From the NCBI GenBank assembly GCA_964019695.1, contig OZ026525.1:70043753-70107752 (forward strand): a DNA stretch of 64,000 bases. The letters are read 5' to 3'. Position 1 is the stretch's first letter, and every line of letters starts with the position of its first letter. The DNA comes from Loripinus fragilis. Lineage: Eukaryota; Mollusca; Bivalvia; Lucinida; Lucinidae. A program made the position numbers and the translations under genes. Shown here one piece after another: positions 1-12,100 of the stretch. A model generated the notes under the pieces. That model made no database searches. It was not told the DNA's origin and saw nothing but the letters and a program-made list of their open reading frames with translations.

Positions 1-113
1 ACTCTATACCAGTAAGCCACTGCGCTCCTCATAACCATATTTGTTTTTCTACATTAGTGTATAAACATGCTCTTTTTAGCACTTTGATTTCCAATCAATC
101 CAGCGATATTATT

Positions 114-353
114 TGGGCCTCATCGCGACAAAACATGTCTTCAGGGTTTCCGACAAAGTGAGTTCCAATCCAGTCTCCTCAGCTACAGAGACTAGCTAGA
201 AAATTGAAATTTCACCTGTAGCAAGTTAACATATATGATACTTTCCAAAAAGCAAATAAAAAGGTGCTGATCAGACTGTGTGTATGCGCAGGCTGGTCTG
301 CGCCTTTGTTGTTCGCAAGCCCCCGAAGACAGGTTTTGTCGCGACCAAGCCCA
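114..353. mobile_element. Hairpin MITE (TGGGCCTCxxCGCGACAAAA), copy 1
   Basis: Inverse ends TGGGCCTCATCGCGACAAAA and TTTTGTCGCGACCAAGCCCA, with an inner GCGCAGGCTGGTCTGCGCC segment. Confidence 0.72.
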
Positions 354-534
354 TTTCATTCTAAATAGGGAATCATTGAGTAGATGATAGGGTGGATCTT
401 CATTAGATGGCTTCAGCAGAAGCCAGCTGACCTGGATCTACACTGTTTTTCAACAGAGAATATAGAATTTAGAAAAGATATAAGCTGTGCTGCACACATA
501 TAATTATATGTTGTTGTTTTTTTTTTAAATAACT

Positions 535-692
535 TACGCCCCAGTCAACAATTTTTCAATCATAACATGATGTTTGCTGGGATAAACCAGTACTTCATTG
601 TATTATGTAAGCAGATGATAAAATGTCTAACGGTAATCAAGAACACAACACAGTGCCTCCAGTGAGGCTTGAACCAGTGACCCCTCAAATCA
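535..692 (-). mobile_element. SINE family B, old copy
   Basis: Reverse-oriented CCAGTGAGGCTTGAACCAGT (B box) with body AAACCAGTACTTC and CAGTCAACAATTTTTCA. Confidence 0.6.
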
Positions 693-1354
693 CTTGTTAT
701 ATCAAATATAGGGTATTTTCGTGCTTGAGATAAAATTACTGTCTCTGTATTTTATGGATCATCTTTGAATTATATTTTATTTTATAAAATACCTAATCAA
801 CTATATAGCTCTCAAACTCATCATTTTACGGGTAGCAAATACCGGTACAGAATTCCATTACAAACATGTGACTGATATCCGTATCAAACATGTGGTGATA
901 AGAACTTCAAAAAGAGGCTCATCCTGGGCCATATTGGCTTCATGTTTTTATAGTCTGATGTTATACTCAAGTCCTTTGGTAAAATGGAACCAGGGCATAT
1001 GATGCCATATGCTAACTACTTCAGAAAAAGTGGAAGCCATAATGCCATTTCACAATCATAACATGGTTGGACATTTTCATTAATATGCATCTTCCAGGAC
1101 CAAAGCATACATTATAAGAGCTATTAACAGATCAGCTGTCGTAAAATTAAGTCGCCCAGAGCGAGTGTATTCAAGATACCAAATCCATGCATTAACAGAA
1201 AGCACACATCTTGTTAATACATGGGTTTGTGCCAATGAATGACTGTTAATAGCGTGTGACAAGGCTTTTTATCGTAATATTTCTTCAAAGCAATATAGAT
1301 ATCTTTACTTGGTTTAACTTCCTCTAAAAAGTTAAAAGATTTTTCCAGGCCTTG

Positions 1355-1545
1355 GAGTGCGTAACAGAAAAATAATAATATTCTTATTTCTCAACTAAAA
1401 CATATGTTGTTGGTACTCAAAAGAACTGTCTCAATGAGACGGTTCTTTTGAGTGCTAAAAACTTATGCTAAAATTTATGGGTAAGAAAATATTTACAATT
1501 TTACACTCAAAATTTTTGTTTAAATAAAGCTAAGTTTTTCAACAG
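1355..1545. mobile_element. MITE with GTCTCAATGAGAC core, copy 1
   Basis: GAGTGCGTAAC, then CAAAAGAACTGTCTCAATGAGACGGTTCTTTTG-like hairpin, then TTTATGGGTAAGAAAATATT and ACTCAAAATTTTTG. Further copies: 9047-9235, 14390-14570 (nested in another repeat), 39345-39525, 43795-43968, with fragments at 20020-20115 and 56215-56315. Confidence 0.75.
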
Positions 1546-1828
1546 AACATGAACAAGTAACTGATTAAACAGCAAAACAATAATTTTGCAGAAATCTTCA
1601 AAACTTACCAATTTCTCTGAAAAACCAAAAGCTTATGGTTTGCATTCAAAGGATTACAATTAAATCCAGTAATTCAGGTTCCAGGTTTAAAATGCTCCCT
1701 TCACTTTTATTCTAAGAAAACAAATCTCCTTGTATTACAGATATCGGAACAGTTTCATTTTCTGACATTAAAGGAAGTCATGTTATATGTTTTTGCAGTA
1801 TTGATATTCCCCCTATGGGTAAACAATT

Positions 1829-2036
1829 ACAGTAAAACCTGTCTTAAGCGGCCACCCAAAAATAGACAAAACAAAGATCGTAATAACAAATGATAGCTTA
1901 ATGAAGGTCGAAAGTATTGCAGAATGCTCCCCTTGGAGCATTCTGCAATACTTTTGACCTGCATTAAGCAATAATCGGTCTTGAAAACCAATTTTTGCTT
2001 TTCTTTTCAGTGACTGCTTAAGACAGGTTTTACTGT
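1829..2036. mobile_element. Hairpin MITE, TIR ACAGTAAAACCTGTCTTAAG, copy 1
   Basis: Both ends carry ACAGTAAAACCTGTCTTAAG (right end slightly worn), and a GCAGAATGCTCC/GGAGCATTCTGC hairpin forms the centre. Copies recur at 12874 and 58049. Confidence 0.8.
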
Positions 2037-2109
2037 TAAAATTTGTCACTCAGAGGGAAAAAACATACATCAAAATGCAGGGTGGAATAAGATTTATGTA
2101 GTTATGAAA

Positions 2110-2374
2110 TGAGTCTTGATGCGAGAAAACCTGTCTTCGGGGTTTGTGAACACCTGTATTCCAGGGTTTGTGGAAAACACAGGCGCAGACCAGCCTGCGG
2201 ATCCGCGCAGTCTGATCAGCACCTTTGTTATTCGCTTTTTGAAACGTATCATATGTAAACTGGCTACTGGTGAAAGTTCAATTTTCTAGCTAATCTCTGT
2301 AGCTGAGGAGACTCAGGTTTACAACTCGCTTTGTATGAAACTCCGAAGACAGGTTTCGTCGTGAAGAAGCCCAA
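2110..2374. mobile_element. Same MITE family, copy 2, abutting the last Cys-rich exon
   Basis: It runs AACCTGTCTTCGGGGTTTG...GCGCAGTCTGATCAGC...ACAGGTTTCGTCGTGAAG and stops ~19 bases from the stop codon of the Cys-rich gene, so it forms part of the 3'UTR or 3' intron. Confidence 0.72.
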
Positions 2375-2392
2375 ATGATCATACTTACTATT

Positions 2393-3154
2393 TCAGCCAT
2401 ATGTGGTGGGAATAGGTAAAGGACGTGAAGACGGAAAACCAGATGATCCAAAACTATATGATAATTCTGACATCCCACTCGATGAATCAAAAATAACTCC
2501 TCCCTGTGACAATGTCTGATTTGAATACATTTGGTGGGAAGAACTATTTTGCATTTGATATGGATTTAAGTTTGAAATAATTGGCAACTGACGTATGTTC
2601 TGTTTAACAGGCACTTCAATCAGTTCACCTTCTAAACGACGTTTGTTTTTCGCCGCAGTTGGTTTGGAACCAATATTTTCTTTATCCGTTACATTTCTTA
2701 AAGGCGATCTTGGTGACACTCTCCCCGACTTATCATTTGTCAAGACTTTTCCTTGTTTCACCGTTCTGTTCTTATTATTATTATTCATGCTCCTTGCTGT
2801 TTGTGATCGTGAATCACTCGACGATGTTGGTCGTTTCTTATTTCGTACCACTGCTGGTTTCTTATAGGAGTTTGTCGATGCTGACAAAAGCTCTAGCTGA
2901 CTTATTGAGCGGGCAGTCGCTGGAGTTTGTGGAGGAGTTACCTCCTCCTGTGATTTCACCATAATTTCCTTCCTTGGTGGTGGTTTATCTGTGGGAGCAG
3001 CAGCTGCCAATGTAAGAGGTTTTGATGTACTGCTATCTCTAAGACTGTCTGTTTTGGAGACTAGACGCACTTCAAGGCAACAACACGTAATAGAGTCACA
3101 GTCAGGGCAGCAGTCGCAGGAACAGCAACTACAACTCTCACAACATGGGAACAA
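2393..3154 (-). CDS. Cys-rich membrane protein, last exon (12 Cys, disordered tail)
   Basis: The acceptor TTTGTTGCAG at 3155-3163 precedes LFPCCESCSCCSC. The ATG 15 bases upstream lies in the intron and is not the start. The frame runs 253 residues to TGA at 2395-2393. A GTAAGT follows the stop within ten bases, so a 3'UTR intron or alternative splice is possible. The tail has TPPQTP, SPRSPLR and KEN, patterns used by proline-directed kinases and APC/C, not proof of either. Confidence 0.88.
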   Translation of the reverse strand: MFPCCESCSCCSCDCCPDCDSITCCCLEVRLVSKTDSLRDSSTSKPLTLAAAAPTDKPPPRKEIMVKSQEEVTPPQTPATARSISQLELLSASTNSYKKPAVVRNKKRPTSSSDSRSQTARSMNNNNKNRTVKQGKVLTNDKSGRVSPRSPLRNVTDKENIGSKPTAAKNKRRLEGELIEVPVKQNIRQLPIISNLNPYQMQNSSSHQMYSNQTLSQGGVIFDSSSGMSELSYSFGSSGFPSSRPLPIPTTYG

Positions 3155-6100
3155 CTGCAACAAATTCATTCATAATGTACAATATACATTCTAATTTTTA
3201 AGGCACAATATTGGTTAAGAATGAGCCTCAGATTCTGGTCATGTGACATAGAGGATCTTACATGAGTGCTCATGTTTTATTGAGTTTATTAACCCTTAAA
3301 GTGCCCAAAAAAATTCATCTGATAATGTCGTCTGCTGAAGTCGTCTGCTGCAAATAATTGCCTAGCATTACTTACAAATTAAGTATAGAGGCAAACAGGG
3401 TAGACCCAGAACAGACTGCTCCTATAGGAGCAGTCTGATCTGGGTCCACACTGTTTGCCATATAGAGGCTTGTTTTACATTTCAGCAGACAAGAAAAGCA
3501 GACCACTTTTGTTGCGATTGGCACATTAAGGGTTAAGGCATAATATTGGTCAGATTCTGGTCATGTGATACATAGGGGATCTTACATGAGTGCTCATGTT
3601 TTATTGATTTTATTAAACAAGCTGGGAGAAAGTGATAAAATGCGAGGCTTGTCTATATATAGCATTTTATCACTCTTTCTAAACGAGTTTGATAAAACCA
3701 ATAAAACAGTAGTAAGAAATGTTACATTTTATTTATCATATGAGATTAAAATTAAATTAAAATTATGTTGTTATGGACAATATGTTATGTTTAGTAAAAT
3801 ATGTATAAACCACTAGTCGATTTTAAAACATGGCTTTATATCACTCCCGGATGCGACATACACTTAATGTCAGTAATATGACATTCTAATTTATTAGAAT
3901 AATGATGTTATAAAAAGAACTAGAAATCTGTTCATCTTCAAACAGAAAAGACATTTAATCCATGTTTGTCCGATACTGATTTTATCAGATTTAGTGCGTC
4001 TTTAACCCTTAATATCCTGCCAATATTTTTGTCCTTGCCATCTCCTTCTTAGTGTTCTTCAGACTAGATTTATCATGGCTGAACCCTGATCGAGCAGTCT
4101 GATCTGGGTCTATATTGCAAAAAAACAGCTATCAAAATATGTAAGTAGGTGAGAAAGCTGATGAAAAATTGATTGGTGGGAAAAGGGAAAATTATATGAA
4201 ATATCTACAAGCATAATTAAATATCTATAATGTGCTTGTCAAAAATGCTAAGTACATGTAAATATATATATTTTTAAAAAAAATGTATCTCTTGATTATG
4301 TAAAGAATCAAAGGGTTCTATAAAAATAAAATATAATGAATAATGGTTTACATAGAAATGTACACAGGTAAATTCAGGATAATTAAATTCTATTAAATCA
4401 TTAAGGTACATACATTTTGTACACTCATGTCATCATCTTAAATTTTGAAACACGTCACATAAACGGCACACAAAAGAAAAGCCCACTGGTTGTGTGTAAG
4501 AAGTAATAAAACATTCTACGGTATGGTGGGAAAAAGAATTAAAGACTGTATGGTGATAGAAAGAATGTGTTAGCTTTATGAAAAAAAAATTTCTACACTA
4601 CTGAAAAAGTTACTAAATAATATCAGTGAAATTTCATTGATTTTTAATAAGTGGGATAAAATCAAAATCAACACAGCTTTTTTACTGTTTATATCTTTTG
4701 GAAATGTCTTCCAACAAATAGACAAAAAATAAATAGGAAATGACGTAAATGAATTTTAATGAAACACTTTAAAATAATTTCACTGTCCATTTAAAGACTT
4801 TAAGTCCCTGAAATTTCACATCATGTAACACTTGATGATGTCATGACCAGATGGATGATGGGGAAAAACATGGCTGCCAGAAATGGAGTGATTTTGAAGG
4901 CACTATTAAAAATATAATTGTGAGGAAATTTCTAGATGGCAAACATGATAGTAATTAATAAGTTAGCTGACACGAGACAACAGTTAAAATTATTAAGGAT
5001 TTTCAAATATAATTGTTGCTGGGGTTGCTGTTCGATGTCGGACAATATTTTGAAAGGGGTGGGGTAACAGAGTAGCATGTCACCACAATGAGAAGATGGC
5101 ATGGCTTATTTTAAACTGATGTTGAGCAGTTTACATTCATTAAGATATAGGTAACAATTGCATGAAATTTACAATGTATCAGATTTTGCAAGAAATGTTG
5201 TTTATTTTTTATTGCAAATAGGTCTTGCTAATTTAAGTTTTGTAATTTTTTAGGATCATGGCAATTTCCCCGCTGACTGACTATCAATTATTTCACTGAA
5301 ATTTCATTGGTGATTTTCAGTAGGGTAATATACTTTTGGCACAGATGTACTACTCGAATGATTACTCACATGTATGCATATGTTCATTGATACCATATAA
5401 AATGAAAAAAGTCAATAAGCAATGCTTATTAGATACCCCCCACACAGTAAGAGTCAGTGAAAAAACTTGGCAAGTTATAGTTCGAACAAGAAGACCTTAG
5501 TTTTGATAAGAAGATTTCAGTAGAATCTGTGCAAACAAAAATTATAAACTCCTTCATGCATATGTTCAATGTGTCTACATTGTATCCGCAAAGTATCAAA
5601 TTGCTCCATCAAAAGCTGTAGTAGGAGTTGATCGGCCCATAAAGGCACTATCCATGCATATACAAAAGCCATATAAGGGAATAATTGTCTAAGTTCTCAC
5701 AGTTGTCATTTTGTCAAAATTATTTTTTGTGAACCAAACTCCTTCATGCATATGTTCAATGTGTCTGCATTGTATCGGCAAAGTATCAAATTGTTCCATC
5801 AAAAGCTGTAGTAGGAGTTGATCAGCCCATGAAGGCACCATCTATGCATATACAAAAGCCTAATAAGGGAATAATTGTCTAAGTTCTCACAGCTGTCATT
5901 TCGTCAAAAATTATTTTTTCTGAACAAAACTCCTTCATGCATATGTTCAATGTGTTTAAATTGTATAGGCAAAGTCTCAAATTGTTCCATCAAAAGCTGT
6001 GGTAGGAGTTGATCGGCCCATGAAGGCACCATCTATGCATATACAAAAGCCTTATTAGGGAGAATTGTCTAAGTTCTCACAGCTTTCATTTTGTAAAAAA

Positions 6101-9100
6101 AATATTTTTTCTAAACCAAACTTCTTCATGCATATGTTAAATGTGTCTACATTGTATAGGCAAAGTATCAAATTGCTCCATAAAAAGCTGTGGTAGGAGT
6201 TGATTGGCCCATAAAGGCACTGTCTATGCATATACAAACACCTTATTAGGGAAAAATTGTCTAAGTTCTCACAGCTGTCATTTTGTCAAAAATTATCTTT
6301 TCTGAACTAAACTCCTTCATGCATATGTTCAATGTGTCTACATTGTATAGGAAAAGTATCAAATTGTTCCATCGAAAGCTGTGGTAGGAGTTGATTGGCC
6401 CGTATATGGCCTATAATAGCATAAGCACAAAGCACTATATTAAAAGCCATTTAGAACTACAAAGGGAAATAACTCTAATAGAATTGGCCCCTAGCCCTTA
6501 CTTTTTTGTCTCAAGTATTTGTCTTGTATATATGAACATGTTTGCAAGGTTTGATGAAAATCCAGCAATGACTCTTCGAGTTATTAAGGAAAAAGCACTA
6601 TATTAAAAGCCATTTAGAACTACAAAGGGAAATAACTCTAATAGAATTGGCCCCTAGCCCTTGCTTTTTTGTCTAAAGTATTTGTCTTGCATATATGAAC
6701 ATGTTTGCAAGGTTTGATGAAAATCCAGCAATGACTCTTCGAGTTATTAAGAAAACAAAGCGTTACGGACGGACGCACGGACGGACGGACGCACGGACAA
6801 CGTGAAAACAGTATACCCCCTACAAACAAAGTTTGCGGGGGGTATAATGAACAAATACATGTTTCGAGAAACCAGTAAACCAACACCAGGAAATTTATAA
6901 GCAAAAATGTCTTATATAAATGGCAACATTTGTCCGATAGAAATAACTAGCATATACTTTCATATACACAGTCCCTTATAAAGACAATTACATCAAGAGC
7001 CCTTCATGAATATTCATGCTAAGCTCCACCCACTATGAATAATTATATAAACTTTCACGTTTGTACATAGAACAAAGAAATTACTTGTCAGGTCCACTAG
7101 TGTAGGATCAGCTATATCATATTTCCATAAGCAAACAGAGAAGACCCTGATCAGACAGCTCTTACAAGAGCTGACTGATCTGGGTCTGCTCTGTTTGCAA
7201 AAGTGTTAAAAGGGGTCTCTATGTGGTAAAGGGTTAACTCTTTGCATGCAGGGTAATTTCACATGCTTTTTTACCATCTGCTGATTTTTTTTCTTCAAAA
7301 TTAACATTTTTCTATCAGAGTGTCAAAAAGATCCAGATCTGGACAAACCGAAAGTGGCCCCTGATCTGGGTTCAAACAATCATCAAAGATTACCAGCAGA
7401 TGACAAATTCCCCTAGCAGGTAAAGGGGTAAGCGAAAACATATGGGCCATCACCTGGGATTTTGGAGCACATCTCAAAAATTTGTCCAGCAAAAAACAAA
7501 TAATACTGACACTGGCTTGATGTTTTCTAAGTATGCGATAACCTAGTAAAAACACACATACTACTGAATTCTACAAACTAATCATGCCAGCTACAACAAG
7601 TACAATGTACTGTCCTGCCAGCCAAGAGTAACAGTGACGTCATGTTCTGTTTACATTTTGTTATCATGGACTTAGAATCGATAGATCACTTTTGTATTAA
7701 TCCTATCCATAGGATAGGATTAATACACAAATGATATTTCGATTCGCGTTAGCTCAGGTGGAGTGTTCAATGTTATATTTTACTTAATAATTGTGATCAA
7801 AACATGACATCACTGTCACTCTTGGCTGGCAGGACAGTACTATATTCTTAAGCATACTTATATTAGAAACTTTGTGTCACAAAAAAAGCCATGTGGTTGT
7901 GCACAGTACAGAACAGCAAAAGCTTCTCAAAAGAAAAAAATTATCCAAACAAAAAAATCAAATCACTATTTCTGGCATTAACCTTATTCTGCTAATATTT
8001 CTAGTCCAGAAAATGCCTGCTTATTATGTCTGCTGCATATAATCAAATGCAGTACAGACTAATTTAATCATGGAAGCAAACACTATGAACCCTGATCAGA
8101 CTGATACAAGTCCATAAGTTTGCAATCAAAGCACATAAGCAGAAATAAGAGCAGACATAATTAGCAGACAACATTTTCTGGACAAAAAATATTAGCAGGA
8201 TAAGGGTTAACCATTTAGTTTTTTAAATTACTTTTTACGGCCACTTCTGGAAAGTAAGTGCATCGTTGGTTATATGACAGTGCCCTAAATATAGTGTTGT
8301 CTGGGCTGTAAATTAATAAATCATGAAATAAGATTAACCACTGTAAAACTGTACACCTGAGGTCAAGTATTTTCTGCATTTCAAGCACCCAAAAGCAAAC
8401 AATCACTGTTTTTAACTCTTTACCTGCTATAGTGCTGTCTGCCGATAACTTTTGCAAAAAGTTTGGGCCCAGATCAGGCCCAACATAAATCCAGTCCTGA
8501 TCTGGATCTGAAATGTTTGACACTGTCATGGTATTCCCGAAAGAATTTTTCGAAAAAAAAATGATTTTGAAAAAAATCAGCAGACGACAAAATAGCATGC
8601 AAAACTACCCAGAAGGCAATAGCATTACACAGTTGAACATGTAAACAAAAGCACAAAATAAATGCAGCTACCAAATTAAAAAACCACTACCCAGATATTA
8701 TTCAATGAAAGACATGCTGTGATGTCAAGCTTTATATGGCTAGGTCTAAATTTTGGTCTAAGACTTGAGCCTGAAAAAATCCACTTGTCCGCTAGCCATG
8801 ATGAGTACCTCATGCTGCAGGATGAGTAAAAATTTTAACTATTTCCAATCTAAACTATTGAATTTATAAACACATATGGGCATGTAGGACGATTAGAAAT
8901 TTTAAGAATTTTCCACTCCTGAGTCCTGATCTACATCCATACTTTGTGTATGCTAGCAGTGAAGGCTCTGGCAAGTCTGCGCATATGCGCAGACTAGCCA
9001 GAGCCTTCTCTGCTCACCATTGTAATAAGTACCCAGCCCTTTAGTTAAGAGTGTGTAACAAAAACCTATTTTTCTTATTTTTCAACCAAAGCGTATGTTG

Positions 9101-12100
9101 TGGTTACTCAAAAGAACTGTGCCAATGAGACAAGTCTTTTGAGCATTCAAAACATATACTAAAACTGATGGGTAAGACAAAGACAATATTTACAATATTG
9201 CGCTCAAAATTTTTGCTTAAAGAGACTTAGTCTGCAACTATGAACATTTTTCGATTTTTTTTTTATTTTCTTTTTAAATCATTTGTAAAAGAAGAATTAA
9301 GTTACCCTTTCACAATAAATATGTTCACTATAGCTGAAAGCTGCACGGAAAAGTGGATTATTTTATAAAACAGGTGTGTTTTTCCCGTGTTGGTAATTAT
9401 TTGCGTCCCTCCAATAATTATAGACAGTTAATTTTAACATAAATGCTGTTGTTTTGATACTGATAATTTGCTTAGATTTACGAAATTGGTAAAATGTATA
9501 CCTGAATTTGAGTTTTTTTACTGTGTTCTTGAAAAATAGAAACATTAGTTCTAAAATTAAAAGATCAAAAGTTACAGATTATGCAGCTTTAACTAAACCT
9601 GTGAGTGCTGAAATCTTGTGCACTGGACCAAATGTTAATGTTTATTTGTTTGTTTGATTTGATTCTTTACGTCCTATCAACAATCTTTCAGTTAAACAGG
9701 GACGGGTCTTCCTGGGTTGAACAAATGTTAATGTATTCATTTGTGGTGCAAGAAAATTATCATTTGAGCTTTAGAAGAGAAAAAAGATCCATATAAAGCT
9801 TGATAGTACTAGATTTATTCGTGAAAACTCATCTACTTGCTAAATTAATGTAGTAATGCTAGATTTTTTAATAAAGAATTTAACCCTTTGTATACTGGAA
9901 ACCCCTTAAAATTGGTATTTTGGCAAACAGTAAAGCTTGATAAAATATCATTTTTGAGAAGATAAAAACAATCAGGGACTAATGAACATCAAAATTTTGA
10001 AAATCTAACCTCGGGTCAAAGGTTAGAATTTCAATTTTTTTTATGTAAATTTCTTTGATATTAATTAATCCATATAAGCCAAACACCCTTTTATGGGACA
10101 TCTGCAAACAGTGCAAAACCAGATCAGATGCCGCAAAACGCGACGTCTGATCAGGTTCTCCACTGTTTGCTTACAGTAGTTTCTTTTAAAATTTGAATAA
10201 AAACGAAAAATACCAACCAACAACTCTAAAATGGAAATGGACTCGTCCAATTGTTAATGATGGTAAAATACATTCGGCATAAATGGGTTTATGAACCACC
10301 CCAAGTTTATTGTATCAAACCAGATTGAAGATTCTATCACTCCAACATCAGTATACAAAGGTTTTAACCTTTAAAGCGCCACCTATAATTTGCAGCAGAG
10401 GACAATTTAAAATTTTGCTGCTTTTTCAAAATTACAAATAAGGCATGATATTTCATGAGAATCGTCTGCTGGCAGACGATTCTCATGTAATATCATGTCT
10501 TATTTTTTTCGAAAATTAGGAAAGATTAGACAAAATTTGTCGTCTGCTGTAGTCAAGATTGGCGCTTTAAGGGCTAACTACAAGAAATTTAGTTATGGAA
10601 GAACAGAGGCATCTTGCACAGATTATAAGGTATGATTGTCTTGCCCTGTTTCTCTGCAATATTTGCCTCTGTTTTCACAGGTTAGTAAGTACTACAGGCA
10701 GATACACACAGGCTAGCAGTAGGTACAAGGGGTATCCAGTAGCTTCATTCTATTCTCTTTCAAGGCTTTCTTGAAATCCCATCAGACAAACTTAGCAGTT
10801 TTGCTGCTTCTTTCTAGCAGACAACTCTCATGAAAGATTAAGTCTTATTTTCACTTTAAATGTTACGTCACATTTCCCCAAAACTGATGAATTTCGTTGT
10901 CTGCTTCACTTATGATTGCGTCTAAAATGGCATTTGTTTTTCTCCCTACCACAAGTTTCTGATGGAGATTTGTTAATGTAAATACAGTCATTCTTTAGTA
11001 CAGTGCAGTCCCTTTAAAACACATCTCATTATAACATGGTAATTTTGTGGCTCCCAAATTGTTTTACCATGGAATTTTACAACTTTTAGGAATTATTGGT
11101 CATTTTACTATATTTCCTTCTTGAAATTGTCCCTTTATAGCATGATTCACTATAACACAGTTCATTCTAAAAGCCCTTAAACATAGTGTTATAAAAAGAC
11201 TGCACTGTTACAGTATAATGACAGTACAAAATATGACAACTCCTTTACTAAAGGCTCAAAAAATGACAAATGTGTAGATTATTGAAAAGTAAAGGAATTT
11301 TGATGTTTTTTGTTAAGTAAGACTGTCAACTGTCAATCTGGATACCCCTATTACCTAGGCTAATGATCTTCTTTAGAGCTACACACATAGAATTATACTT
11401 ACGTCATGAGATGAAGACATGAGTGCAATGAGACTTATCGTACGGGGGTTTGGCCTTGAATACTGTTACAATCTTCACACATCTAGTTGAGCATAAATTT
11501 ACATAAAAAAACGTTGAACTTTGGGATTTATCTTGGAGGGGCATTAATACCAGTAATCAGGGGTTTTCAAAGAGATTGTTGGTATATAGGGGCTTGTCCG
11601 CAGACTGAAGGGACCAAATTCTAAATTAAGCAAACACTTAAAGTCCAAAAATAACATTTCATACAGCAAGAAAATGGTTTGTGGCAGTTATTTTGGTACT
11701 GAATGGCCTCTTAATGAAAACACCGAGTAATATCTATTACCCCTATTCCACACAGGCCACGAATCGCGCGAATCGCCACAAATTGATTTTTTATTGATTC
11801 GGGGGGATTCGTGAGGTTTCATTAAATTGTTTTCTCCAATCGTGATGTCCACGAGTCAGTCCCGATTTAGATACGATGTCGTTACGAATATTCGGGGGAA
11901 TCGGCTCAATTCAGCTGAAATCGCGCAAGAATTCATTACGATTAGCAAAATGACATTAGAACATGCTGCACGAAATTTAAGGAATCAATTACGAATCAGT
12001 AAAGAATAGGCCGAATGCAGCACGAATTAACAGAAATCCACGACGATTTGCCACGATTCTCTCACAATAGTTAAAAAAAGGCCCATACATGCTTCGGGGA

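Noticed and set aside
2595..3194. Plus-strand ORFs of 67-101 codons
   Set aside because: They are antisense to the last exon of the Cys-rich gene.
5548..6420. Regularly spaced repeats as a possible CRISPR array
   Set aside because: Units are ~190 bp with no short repeat/spacer pattern, in a eukaryotic satellite context.
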